Shown here piece by piece: positions 23,011 to 34,557 of a stretch of DNA of 64,000 nucleotides (its first letter is position 1; every line of letters starts with the position of its first letter). The position numbers were made by a program, and so were the translations under genes. Source of the stretch: Verpa conica (taxonomy: Eukaryota > Ascomycota > Pezizomycetes > Pezizales > Morchellaceae); NCBI GenBank assembly GCA_033030425.1, contig JAUFSD010000020.1, positions 186,001-250,000 of the forward strand, in the 5' to 3' direction. The notes under the pieces were generated by a model. The model made no database searches, was not told the DNA's origin, and saw nothing but the letters and a program-made list of their open reading frames with translations.

Positions 23011-25759
23011 TAAGTGTATCCGCCAACGTAATCTGTTATCTGGTCAGGTACGGGTTCAAGTCAACCCCTGGGTATCAGACGAGTTTGTGGGTATTTGTGA
23101 GGGAAGAAGTACCTCATGAGATAGCACTTACGATTAAACTCCGCGCTAAAGAACAAAGAATGCAAAACGAGGGAAAAAGAGAGAAGTAACGTTATTCTTT
23201 CTTCAGGTGTGTGGAACTAGAAAAATACGACCCTAAAATCATCTGTTTTAATGACAGATCTCATGGTTCGGTGTAGGTCGGGTGATATCTGGTGTATTCC
23301 ATGGTACTTACATCCATAGGGTTAGCCTATGTTTACCCCCACACAACCGAGCACCGAAATTTGAGCCGCAAAGGCAGCCCATAGCGAATTTACGTAAATT
23401 TGATCTGTTGGAACTCCTACAGGCTTCACCTCGTCAAGCTCTCCCCGTAACTGATGGAATCAAGTTCGTGTTTGTTGGAAGTACCTCAAAACGCAAGGAT
23501 ACACGCATCCGCTCCCCTAGATAGAATGGCATCACACGAGTGACATTTGACGTCCCACCTCGGAAACACAAGCTGCAACTAGGCTTACGGTAAGGCACCA
23601 AGCCCTGAGTAGTGTATAGCTGAGATAGGGTTAGGAGGCGATTCTATACTTTGAAAATAATGCTGATATGTATCATCCACGAGACACAGATGGAACAGAC
23701 CATTTGGGGGTATTTGGAGATGCTTGTGGTTATTCGTCGTTAAGCAAGGTAAGGAATGTTGGTGCCGGTTTCCAATACAATGTGGTAGAATAGGTTAAAG
23801 GCTGGGAAGGTTCTTGGTGGGACGCGGCTAATGAGGTTTAGATTCTGCTTCTCAGCGCTGGCGTTGTATTCCTGGATCCTCGTTCAGGTTCAATCATCTA
23901 GGATGCGGCTCTGCGGGTACCTGCACCGCCATATGGCATTGATCGCTTCTTCATACTCATGTTGCCGATCGCAACTGCGCTACATAAGCAACAACGAAAC
24001 AGCATTTACACTATTTCTATTGGTGAAAAGATCTTTAAAAGTCTTTGGTCCTTCACTTGGCGTTATTTTCACACCTTTTCAAATTCCTTTCTCGCCCATA
24101 GGACCCTTATGGCATTGATCCTAGGTGAGATATCGCCATCTTCTACCTTTATATAAGGTGCCGAAAGTATTAAAGGTGTACCAAGCTAAGGGAGCATGGA
24201 ACGCTCTTGGCGTTCAGGTTAAAATATATAATCAAGAAAAATAGGCCTAAGAAGTATGATAGAGTAAATTAAAGTAGCTAGACCCCATTCATTAATATCA
24301 AGGTGAAAAAATCAACCAAGAGGCCAAATTTGCTGTTCATATATCAAAATTTAATATGTACTGATGGCATTTTACACCTGGACCTGGTGCCAAGAACATT
24401 GCATTTTCTCTTGGATTGGTACACCTTGAAGACTTCCGGTACCACATGTAAAAAACCCGGAGCTAAGACTAATTTGAAATGTTTCGAGTGGGAAGAAGCT
24501 TCCTGATTAGCCAACGAAATGACGATCCGGCGACATGAGTGACGTTACTACACTCCCGGAGTATGATATCGGCCTACCCGGCCCTAGAGATGAAATGAAA
24601 ATTCTAACGGTACTGCTCTATCCTTTGGTAGCTTCTGGTAGATTGTTTCTGTAACAAAGGTGACTATGTTTTCATTTCTATTATATGCACTCCGGTCTGA
24701 AACGCTTCTCCGTGGTTGACTACATTCGGGTAATAAAACTTATCGATAATATGAGCCACCCCCCACGAATAACGCTCGGGATTGGTAACAGTCCTGATTT
24801 AACTCTCGTGCTAACATGCCCTTTCTTCAACAAGGCTCTCCATGATCATACTTAGGGGTTTCAAGGGAGCTACGGGAGAAGCGGAGGTGAGTATTGTTTA
24901 AAGCATATCCCGGACAAGGTGTAAAACCTTTCTTGCTAGGAATAGGAGCCAGGGAAACTCCAAAAGGCTTCCGCTTACTCTTACTAACAAATCGTAGCTA
25001 CTAGAGTATTTGAAGGTGCTGAGATATAGTACAAACACGCTCCCTTTCCACTGGAAACGCAACGCGTGTCATCGGGTGCAAGCGGGAGGGTTAGGGTTTA
25101 TTTTCCTCGCCATAGGACAAGGTCCCTACGATGTTCCCCCGAGCCTACATGCTACTTTATATCATCTTATAGTCTCTCCTATTCTATGGCCTGCCACTTG
25201 GAGCTATCGCCTATCACCGGGCCTTTATAGTTTGAGATTAGGTAAGTCGACTCCCTGAGAGATGCATGATAGATTAGATGTTCCCTAATTCTAACGCTCC
25301 TTTTTACACTCTTCTTTTCTTATGAATCAATAAATATCACTCGATAAAGTTTTACCATATGGAGTTTTTCAGGGTTGATACCCAGTAAGAAATCAGGAGG
25401 TGCCCTGGTGACTACGGGTCCAGCTGTTATCGGTTACCTCCAGTTATTGCCGGCGAGAGCGACGGTGCACCAGTGGTGTTCCATGCTGCTGCCCTTCTAA
25501 TTGGCCAGGCGTTGGTGTTCCGATGAGCCAGGTTGCCTTAACCGTATGATCCCCCTCGTCCCCCCCTCACCTAGTACCTAGTGGTTCTATTAGAGGCCAC
25601 AACTACTTGTACGAACGACCCTTTATTATAACTAGGCTTAGCTTTATAAAGTCTAGAACCATAACGGCCACTATGGGTACTCCGAGAAAGAGTAAGGATC
25701 GTTTCAAGCCCAGGGCCTAGGCTCTGACCAAATCTCATGCCACCCCCGGTCCACAACTC

Positions 25760-26690
25760 TTGATGCTCAGCCTAGGGCTAGCAATCCAACACCTGGGGAC
25801 AACGTCTCCCGAGGCAACCCGGAGCAGCGGAAGAACACTATCAAGTACCATTACGTACCCCAGTGTATCCTGAGGAACTTCGCTCGGCGAGAGGGGTAAG
25901 CGAGACACCGTGTCAATATCAAAAATAAGTCAACTATATTGAATAATGAATCTAGATCTAGCGGGAGCCAACCAACGGTTTATTACTCCGATACCGAAAA
26001 TAGCAGTTTCAACTGACGTAATGTCGGAGAAGCCTACGCGAAACGGGACCTATTCCAGACCGCGATAACCCACCGGGGGTGGACACCTATGAAATTGAAG
26101 ATGGGATCGCCCGACAGAGTTCTCGACGGGGCAGTCCATCCGTCCTGAGGTTAGGACCGGGCGCCCTATGACTTGATAGTCTGTCCCAGCTTCTCATCGA
26201 GGCGATCAAGGGCGTATAGAACGGGGACTATGGACTGCGTAGGACCCTACAGGGCGCTAAGTTTCCAGTGCTATGGTTGTATTTGCTCAAATAGGCCCAA
26301 CCTACTCCTACTTAGGCTATGATCGACAACAGAAACTACATGTTTTTTCCCCAAAACAGTGCAAAAGTTACCTTGGCAAATGTCTATAGGGCCCTGTGGT
26401 CCCCAGAGTCCTTGGGAATCTCGCCCAGGATGGACTATGGCTCATAGTCCGTGCCATTCTGGGGTCACAGGAAAGTCCCTGTGGGCCCTACCGGGGGCCC
26501 GGGACGGTTGCGAACACTGTTGACATCATTCACCATCAAGCAAGAGTACCATGAACCTGATTTATCATTCATCGGTCCTATCATGCACGAATTGCTTTGC
26601 TCGGGGTATGTGCCTGGGGATCTATTTCACTAATATTATTTCCTTCATATCATGTATATTTGTTGTTGTTGAATGATGAGTAGTACATTA
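25760..26690 (+). pseudogene. DUF4238 gene fragment, split by a hAT-type element
   Basis: Reading from about 25780 gives NPEQRKNTIKYHYVPQ and then CILRNFARRE, the hallmark start of DUF4238 proteins, a fungal/bacterial family of unknown biochemical function. A GTAAGC splice donor candidate follows at once. Coding resumes near 26085 (PPGVDTYEIEDGIARQ). It is cut by a 405-bp insertion and picks up again at about 26522 (TSFTIKQEYHE) before dissolving. The better preserved paralogue at 32078 shows what is missing: the last 60 percent is gone. No function can remain. Confidence 0.7.
26115..26519. mobile_element. hAT-like non-autonomous element, family B
   Basis: Ends read CAGAGTTCTCGACGG on the left and, reverse-complemented, CAGTGTTCGCAACCG on the right. 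The inside is GC-rich with GGGCCC blocks, GGCAGTCC..CGTCC near the left end and a GGACTATG..CATAGTCC palindrome. The family is defined by the intact copy at 48872. The target duplication is not recognisable, consistent with an old insertion in a dying gene. Confidence 0.6.
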
Positions 26691-27359
26691 GTGATATAAA
26701 GATATATGTAGATATGTTTTCTCATCCTTCAGCATTATATTGTAAGATACTGTGTAGCCAAATTGTGTATCAAGTCTCAGATTGCTTGGTTTGTCATGGC
26801 GAGCTACTTTTAAAACTATAGTAAAGACCAAGAGATCTAGGATTCCCATATTATTAGAACTGTAGTGTTGTGACTAAAACTGATTGCCCGATGGACGATA
26901 GTAGGTTACATGAGTGACGGTTGTTCTATATACCCTGCCCGTTGTGACCACCTATCTTTTAGTCTACCTCTAACCCACGACCCACAGTAGGTGCTGTAGC
27001 TGAGAGTTTTACCAGGGACAGGGCTTATACAGGTTGCCCAGGCCCATTAGCTTCGTTGTTTTGGCTCGGGTGCTGTTTGCTGAAATAACCTGGGTTAGAT
27101 CAGTCCTAAACTAGCCTAGCCACTGAAAAATTTAGGGGCCCGTTAAAATAAGACTCCGTCATGACGGAAGAGAAAAAGGAGAAAGTAATAGATAACGTAG
27201 AAATTGTGGGTAGATCCCCACACTGATTTTACTAGACTAGTAAGCACAGTGAGACTATTCAATACCTGGGTGGACTTGGGCAATTCCTATTTCATTTAGT
27301 CTAGTCCGGGTGATTATGTTTGGCTATCTACATAGTACCGGCCGGCCTAGGTGAAATTT

Positions 27360-27455
27360 CAGTGCTCCCAACCGTCCGGGGCCCCGCCGCGACCCCGCCG
27401 CGACCCCATGACGGGACGGCCTGTGGATCATAGTCCGTCCGGGGTAAGGTTGTCC
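27360..27455. repeat. Partial end of a family B hAT-like element
   Basis: CAGTGCTCCCAACCGTCC and the following GGGGCCCC, then ATCATAGTCCGTCC, match one end of the element at 26115. A GCCGCGACCCC unit is doubled at 27381-27402. The other end is not found nearby. Confidence 0.5.
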
Positions 27456-27730
27456 CGGATTGCAGTAAGCATAGCACCGTTCAGGACCTTATGAGCCATG
27501 CTAAGTCGTCTTTGTAACACTTTCTAAAGTAAAATAGGTAAATTACAGAAATTAGTCATTAATGAAGCCCAAGACCAGTTTTAAAACAAAGAAAAACCCT
27601 AACCCTACTTTCTTGGCGGCTGAAGTGGCCCCATATACTCCCGGGTCCTCATACTTTGGGCCTAGGGCATTTATGGGACAGCACATGGGGGACTATAGAG
27701 CTATAGCGCGTCTGGTTATTTACGATAAAT

Positions 27731-27756
27731 TCATTCATTCATTCATTCATTCATAG
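27731..27756. repeat. (ATTC)n microsatellite
   Basis: About six ATTC units in tandem in intergenic DNA. Confidence 0.8.
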
Positions 27757-27967
27757 GACGTCTAGTCTTAGTCTTAGAATGGACGAACTGCCCCCATAGA
27801 GACACTGCAGCTAAGCCTCTGCGGTAACAATTGAGTGAGACAAGAATGAAAAACTATCACATAAGGTATATAGACCCTATGCAATCATTCATGTCGCCAT
27901 ACTGGCCGAACTTCTTTATTAGTTAGTTCTTATTCCTTGCTTCCTCCCCCGGGTATGCCGGGTGGTT

Positions 27968-28413
27968 CTAGCAGCGGTATTCTATTACATGTCTAACTGA
28001 CCAAACAATGAAATCTACAAAGTGCCAAAACCTCCAGGCCTTGATAAGCATTGATATGTCATAGACGCTCTCAATTGCCGCATTAAATATACTAAACTGC
28101 TTTCTTAAAGCACTTGTGGTGATTCGAGAGGCGCCACCTTTGGCGCCACACGATGTTCTATGGCTTTGCCAACGCTTGGCAACATTAGTCACACGTAATC
28201 CACAGGCATCTTGGCGTGATTGTTGACAACAAGGCTGAAGCTTCCCCGCTCGAAAACCACAACTAACGCGGAGGAAATTGCTGCATATATATCATTTAAA
28301 CCGACCTCGGCACAGATAGTGGAGAGCTTACCTGTTATAAAATGTCGAACCCGCTCAGAAACTATCGGAAGTATATGCTGGAGACCGCTCCCATAGAAGG
28401 TGGCTGGCGGCAT
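27968..28413 (-). pseudogene. Possible coding remnant opposite the kinase promoter
   Basis: Two minus-strand frames meet at 28189-28192 with a one-base frame change. The first ends SLVVNNHAKMPVDYV; the next begins TNVAKRWQSHRTSCGAKG and runs on for about 70 residues. Read across a single indel they look like one globular protein fragment of about 145 residues. I do not recognise the family. The fragment overlaps the start of the kinase gene on the other strand, so it may instead be an antisense shadow in its first third. Confidence 0.3.
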
Positions 28414-31132
28414 ATTATCAGAGACACCTCTGGCACCCGGATCGAAACTTGGAAAAAAGATAGAGTTCTCGGTATAGGATCATACGGGAAAGTACGGCTG
28501 GCAAAAGAGGAGGGAGGTGCACTGAGGGCTGTGAAAAAGATTTCTAAAGCGAAGGCCACAGGGTGGTCTACCCCTCATGAGTTGAGAGCTTTTACACTTC
28601 TGGCAGATGTAAGCTTATTTTGAACCCCACCCATACATATCCTATTACAAATGATCTTCATTGCATATAGCACGTATTATTGACATCCCGATTATGACTA
28701 GTATCCAGAGTACTTCGTCCAGTTTTTTGGATGGTGGGAGAACACAGGAAATGTCTATATGGCTATGGAGTTCATCGAGGGAGGTAATCTCGGTTCTTTT
28801 ATACGTAGCATAGGTGTTACAGAGCAAGACGCGAGGAATATCACAAGGCAGTTGCTTGAAGCTGTACAAATTCTGCATAAGAACAAGCTTTGTCATCGGG
28901 ATCTGAAGCCCGAAGTAAGTACATTTCTTCCGCCCAGTGACGATATTTCCTACTTACCAACCAAGCAGAATGTTCTTATGGGCTCCCTGCCACCGGAACG
29001 TATCACAGTCAAAATAACTGACTTCGGCTGCTCAAAGCAAGAGGTGGATACCTTGTTGATGTCCGCAAGGGGTACCCCGGCCTATATGGCACCCGAAATC
29101 CTGGGATATATAAATTCAGGGACATCGGTTTATACAAACAAGGTCGATATCTGGTCCCTCGGTTGTATAACTTATACTATCATGACCAAGGAACCGCCAT
29201 TCGAAGCCACCCCAGACTACCACGCGTACCTCAGAGATATCACCAAGTTCCCAAAGCTGAAACTAATCGCCAATGGAACAAGCTTGTCAGGAATCAACTT
29301 TATCATTAGTTTAATGATGCCCCTACCAGATGATAGGTTGACACCTGAGCGAGCGCTAAAAGACCGGTGGCTTTGTGTCGTAGAAAGAAACGCTCTGGAG
29401 GGTGGTAGAAATAGTACGGGTCCCCGTACCCAGGATCACGGAGTGAATGGGCAAATTATCAGCCCTCCGCAAGGAACACAACTACCGAACGGTTGGTCCG
29501 CCATACTCACAGAAACCTTCGAGATTTTGGGTTCTCTAACTAATCTTGACAATTCAAGAACTAGATAAATCACTTGGGGCACCACGCCCAGCCATAGAAG
29601 GAAGCAGAAGCATACAACTCAAGATACCGTCCTGGGCTACATGTCTTTCACTTCTTTACCTTACTCTATCTATTATCGTTATATGCCCTGGAGTTTACAA
29701 TAGCACGGAAAAGCACAACTCGACGTCACATACTCATACTTCTACCCAACCAAACGATATATACCAGGAAAGCCGCGAAATCTGTGCAGAATTATTGGTA
29801 GGGGAGAGCGGTTGTCGAACGACTGAGGACTTGAAGAAATCACTGCAACTAGCAGTGGTGAGGGAGCAGATAGAAGCGGTAGATACCCTGCTAAGAGGGG
29901 GGGTAGACACTACTACGGAGATTGATGGACAGTCATTGCTACACTGGGCAGTGAACCATGCAAAAATCCCAATAATTGAGTTGTTGATTAGATATGGGGC
30001 TGATTCCACGACTGGTGACACCCTTGGAATAACCCCGTTACATTCTGCAGCCCAGAATGGAAACGTGGCTATTGTTAGATATTTATTAGAACACGGCGCG
30101 AACATCGCTGTAAAGAATAATCAAGGGAAAACACCGTTACGGATCGCTGTGGATAAAATAGACATTGCGATGGTGAAGTGCCTGGTGCTTAGTGGAGCAG
30201 ATACGATGGAGACAGACAACACAGGACAGAGTATGCTACATGCGGCAAGCCAGGCAGCAGGCGAGCTCGTTGTAGGTCTTCTAGTAGAGAACGGGGCAGA
30301 CATCTCAGCGGTGGATAATCGAGGGAGAATAGCACTACATGTAGCGGCTATATCGGGGAATCAAAAAGAGATGAGACCATTCTTGGAGAACCGGGCAGAT
30401 GTTATGGTGACGAACGACACACAGCAGACTATCTTGCACATAGCGACTAAGACCAGAGCTGAGCAGATGGTGAGGTTTTTACTGGAGGAGGGAGCAAATG
30501 TACTGGCAAAAGACGATCGGGGAATGACAGCACTGCATTTAGCTGCCGAATCTAGGAGTGAACACATAGTGAGGCTTTCGATAGGATGGGGAGCAAATGA
30601 CATCGCGCAGGAAAACAGTGGAAAGACACCGTTGCACCTAGCAATCACTGACGGAAATGAAGGAATGGTCAACCTTCTACTCAAAAGTGGAGCAAATCTC
30701 CTGATGGCTGATCATTCCGGCTCCCAGCCGTTATACACGGCGATCTACGAGAAAAAGGTCGGTATTACGAGGTTACTACTCCGGAGGGGGGCACTGGGTG
30801 CTACCAAGGATGGTGGGGTGACAGCAATAGCTATAGCGGAATCTACGGGCCAATCGCGGATGAAATCACTGCTCGTTGAGTATGGTGCAAGAGAAACGAC
30901 AACTAGCAGCTTCTATGGTCTCTGGATTGAGGCGTCAGCACCAGTACTAGACGAGTGGATGGTAGACTTTTGCTCGCTTCCTATAGAAGTATTAGATCTA
31001 GGTGGAGTTTCGGGAGAGGTAATGTATGTTTACTACAGCAAGAAGCTATGGCAGTGGGTGCGGGTGTTTTACTCGGACCCTCCGTTTGAATTATATCTAG
31101 ATGTGTTTTCGGAAGGGGGGGATGTATGGTAA
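28342..31132 (+). CDS. Ser/Thr protein kinase with transmembrane and ankyrin C-terminus
   Basis: Exons 28342-28608, 28702-28914 and 28969 onward are separated by a 93-bp GTAAGC..TAG intron and a 54-bp GTAAGT..CAG intron. They encode a complete kinase domain: glycine loop GIGSYG (44-49), AVKK lysine (65), HRDLKPEN (catalytic Asp156), DFG (Asp178) and GTPAYMAPE. The kinase frame ends at 29568. An overlapping frame, open from 29546 to 31132 and lacking an early ATG, encodes a hydrophobic stretch (CLSLLYLTLSIIVICPGVY) and about ten ankyrin repeats. The best reading is one gene of roughly 880 residues joined by a third intron near 29480-29570, or by a frameshift. The branch-like CTAAC at 29537 favours an intron. 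A membrane-anchored kinase-ankyrin protein suggests signalling; partners unknown. Confidence 0.75.
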
Positions 31133-32077
31133 CTGAAACAAGAAGCTATGGAGACTATGATATCGAGTGAGGTGCAATTTGTGATGGATCGGACATATCT
31201 CATTTCTTTACGTTATCAGATAAGCGGTTTTCTCCAAGATATTTTCTAACTTTTGTTATTTCTTACCCATTTATTTAGGTTTTGTTTGGTTAGCGACTTA
31301 TGAACTTACAGTTCTTTGCACTTTTTATGTTAGTGGAGGATCTAGTTTGGTTCAAGAGTTAGGGTTCAGCGCAGAATATTATACAATTCTTGACTAAAAG
31401 TAGTGTGACTGCTCTGTACTCCTGCTACTGCATGATTTACTTTCCTCATCCAACTGGAAGCTTCACTAGGGGACAGTGCAGTCATATATTTGGTTTCTCA
31501 TATCGAAAATTATCGCAACATCCCCGGAGGTTTTCCACAATCCCTACATCAATTACACAGGGTGGTGGGAGATTGGGGATCGAACCGAAGTTTTTATTTG
31601 GCCTCATTTAGTTATACAAGTAAGATTCCAAAACTGATACAGCAATACAATAATAGGAATGAAATGCTCTACTCTATCTGTGGTTTATGTGTCAAAGCCC
31701 CATTTCGACCTTGCATATGCAGGCACCTGCACACGGTAGCGGGAAGATCAGCGGAGCCTCATCTTCCATGTTTCTGTGCCACGACAAGGTTACGCCACAG
31801 AATCTATGCACGTTCGCTTATTCGAGGTTATGGGAACAGGCCGAGGAATCAATATCAGGTATCTCTGGGTTACAATGTTTCTGGGATCCATTTAATTATT
31901 TCCGTTTTGTCCCTCATAGATTAAATACCTGCATTCACAACATTACTTACTATAGCACTGGGACTCACCAGGCTCTCAGTCAGAAGTGACTATGACGCTG
32001 TGGAAATCACCAACACTTTGTCCGGAATTTTATCGGGGGAGGTGAGGTGTCAGGTCCTCTTCCGCCATTTCCTTGTA
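31133..32077. other. Spacer with a duplicated block
   Basis: No gene is supported. Most of 31713-32070 is a diverged copy of 37476-37845 and appears to abut, and perhaps truncate, the DUF4238 gene that follows. Confidence 0.4.
31713..32070. repeat. Duplicated block, copy A
   Basis: It shares long colinear similarity with 37476-37845. Common landmarks include GCATATGCAGGCAC, GCGGGAAGATCAGCGGAGCC, AAGGTTACGCCACA, CAGGTATCTCTGGGTT and ACACTTTGTCCGGAATT. By eye the copies agree at roughly four in five positions. It may be part of a larger mobile element of unknown type. Confidence 0.65.
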
Positions 32078-33315
32078 CGTACCCCAGTGGATACTGAGGA
32101 ACTTTGCTCGGCAAGAGGGGTAAGCGTGATACCGTATTAATATCAAAAATAAGTCAAATAGATTGAATATTGAATCTAGATCTACCGGGAACCGACCAAC
32201 TGTTTAATACTACAATTCTATGCGGAACGGGGCCTATTCCGGGACCCCGATATTCCGCCGGGGGTGGACACCGATGAGATTGAAGAGAGGATTGCCAGCC
32301 TCGGAGGTAAAGCAAGTAGAACCATGACATATATCAACAGGGCGATAGACAAATATGCCCGCGGAACAGCAGATATCAAAGCCCCCTTACCAACATCATG
32401 CACCATCAAGAGAGAGTACCTTGAGTATCTACGGAAGTTCATGTTTATCATGTACTACCACCACGTATCCATCGGAGACACATTTCATAACGAAAAACAC
32501 CCAGATAATGCTCAGTCACGGGTATAAATCAAAACATACCGCAAACCAAACAATCTCCCGGACTCCCTGCAGGATACATGGCTCCGTGTCCTCCGGTATC
32601 ATCTCGGCTCCAACCATCAAGATATCATGGAACTAGCGGAGGAGGCAGAAATGACGAGAATAAAAGCATGTTTTTTCGCCTTCGGGGGACCTCTTTCGGG
32701 GATGGGTGGGATGCACGCTTTCCAGAAAAAATACCATTCGATGGAGACTGACCCAACTTTGGAATGTTTGAAATTTCTTGCCTATCACGATAATATGCAG
32801 ATATTCCTCACTATCTGGGAAGCTGCTCATGGAGAAAAGTTTGTTACTTCCGATAACTCTTTCGGACAATATGAGGGACGGATCGAGCAAGCGGGACCTA
32901 TGCACAAGTTTTGTATTGTCTCCCTAAGGATTGCTCTTGTGCTGTACTACCCTGATCTAAAGGAGACTAGCCACCTTTCTGGATTCGTGAACGGTTTTAA
33001 CCCCTGGCAGCTCAATTATGACGCCCGGAGTATGTCAGTGCTCTTGAATGCGCCATACAAAGCAGCTAGGGTTCGATAAATCAATAAGAAACCACCCCCG
33101 GCAGACCAGACCATTCTTTATGGCAATTCTGGAGCTGGTTCCCGAGCCTAGCGGATGTTCTCGAGTTCGATATAACCCCACTACCCGTAGAGGCCACTCA
33201 CATCGTCAACGCCGTCATCCTGGGGAATGTACATGATAATGGAAAAATTACCTTCGGCTCAAGGGCAGCAGTACTACGAACCCTCGGTAGATTTGGCGAC
33301 TATCTACAGCCAGTT
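32078..33315 (+). pseudogene. DUF4238 gene, nearly complete, one nonsense codon
   Basis: The first exon fragment reads YVPQWILRNFARQEG and stops at a GTAAGC donor (32120). The main body runs from about 32250. It contains EERIASLGGKASRTM, REYLEYLRKFMFIMYYHH, then a TAA at 32525, and continues in the same frame: NNLPDSLQDTWLRVLRYHLG, TIWEAAHGEKFVTSDNSFG and IALVLYYPDL. A GTATGT intron (33030-33088, AAG acceptor) restores the frame for FDITPLPVEATHIVNAVI and GKITFGSRAAVLRTLGRF, the usual C-terminal end of the family. The family position at the stop is normally Trp, so TGG to TAA fits two G-to-A changes. The start is missing where the duplicated block abuts. Confidence 0.75.
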
Positions 33316-34557
33316 AGGCTAGGGCTTTTTAGGGCTTTTTAGGGCTAGGGCTGCCACTATAACTAAATATTATTGTATGAATTTTGGCCGCTACACGGTA
33401 TCTATTACAGCTATCTGGGTAGATTGGTTATAGCAAAATATTCCTTAACGCGGTCTTTACACTGGGAGTCCAAGTATATCGGTTGCCAAAATGTAATTAT
33501 ACCTCCAATGATGACAAGCAGACTCGACTCGCACAATATTATATTCTCTTAATACGTGGGGGCTTTTTCCGGTATACCTACGGGTTGGTTATGTAGGAAC
33601 TAGTATATTAGTGTTGCCTGTTTATCTTCTAATATTGTAGAGTATTATGATGCTTATTCCCATAATGGTAACAGGGTTAGGTGTCCGAGCGGCAAATCCA
33701 GACACACTATTAGCTCTATTGAAGCTTATTTTTATAGTTAAAGGGGTCCTATTAGCACTTTTTGGCTGATAGAACAGCCCTATCTTTTAAAATTCATATA
33801 GAAAGTGGTACTCTCCGTCTTGTCTGGCGGTTTTTTACTTCTTGGTAGAATTACAGTTACACGTTGTATAATTCAACACTTCAGATTCCCAAAGGGTTGA
33901 ATAGAACTACCCTTCACATTCATCTCGTTACTGACTATGGTGGCTGGTACTTATAATTCTATAAGATCTCGTTAATTAAGCGAGGCAGTCAGTATTTTTG
34001 TGGCGGAAGTACCATTGTTCCTCCAATAAAAAGTCTATCCAGGGACTCAACCGCTAAGGTAACGGTGTTATCCATGTGGGAATGTCCCCTAATTAAATGA
34101 CCTTTGAGAGAACGTTCCTGGATAGCAGCGGTTCTTGAATGGGCGAGCAGTTCTGACGAGCGACCAGGTTGTGTTTTTCAGGCAGCCCATAACGGCTGCT
34201 ACTGCCTCTTTGGGTAGCGCATACATCAATAAACGTGGAAAGAATAATACAGCTTACTAACCAACCCCGCCTACAATATATTTTCTCCCACAGACACCTT
34301 TTATTCTCTAGTAGTAAAATACTGGTGGCAATTGCTGTCGATAGTAACTTTGATCCTCTTGTACACTGTATTACTCATAGTTGCGCTCAAACCAGCCTTT
34401 TGGGTGGAAGCACCACTTCGGGTTAGTATAGATTGTGACGTGGCCGATTTACCAGGTATTAATACCCACAGTTCACCACGGATCTTCGAACTCCACCTCA
34501 CCCATAATCCCCATCGAAGTATTCTATTCTCTTTTGCCGTTATAAGTGTTTAATTTA
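33316..34557. other. Gene-free stretch
   Basis: It begins with a small tandem repeat of TAGGGCTTTTT units (33324-33350). It contains one degraded TGTTCTAG-family copy (34016-34152). No supportable gene. Confidence 0.4.
34016..34152 (-). repeat. Degraded TGTTCTAG-family MITE with related flank
   Basis: TGTTCCTCCAATAAAAAGTC opens the copy. GAGAACGTTCCTGGATAGCA and GGTTCTTGAATGGGCGAG near the right match the family. About 50 bp outside its left end (33965-34015), read in reverse, match the sequence right of the copy at 21274 (GTACTT..CCACC and TTACCTCACTTAA). The repeated unit is therefore larger than the MITE itself. Confidence 0.5.

Larger units (their letters stand above)
20214..25759. other. 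Gene-poor MITE field
   Basis: Over 5.5 kb without a convincing gene. Four MITE copies lie between 21274 and 23010. The frames at 22328-22602 (both strands) have protein-like composition but no recognisable domain. A telomere-like dimer is at 25088. The rest shows nothing I can name. Confidence 0.4.

Noticed and set aside
27731..27756. CRISPR-like or functional tandem array.
   Set aside because: It is a simple 4-bp microsatellite without spacers. No CRISPR array exists in the window, which is eukaryotic.
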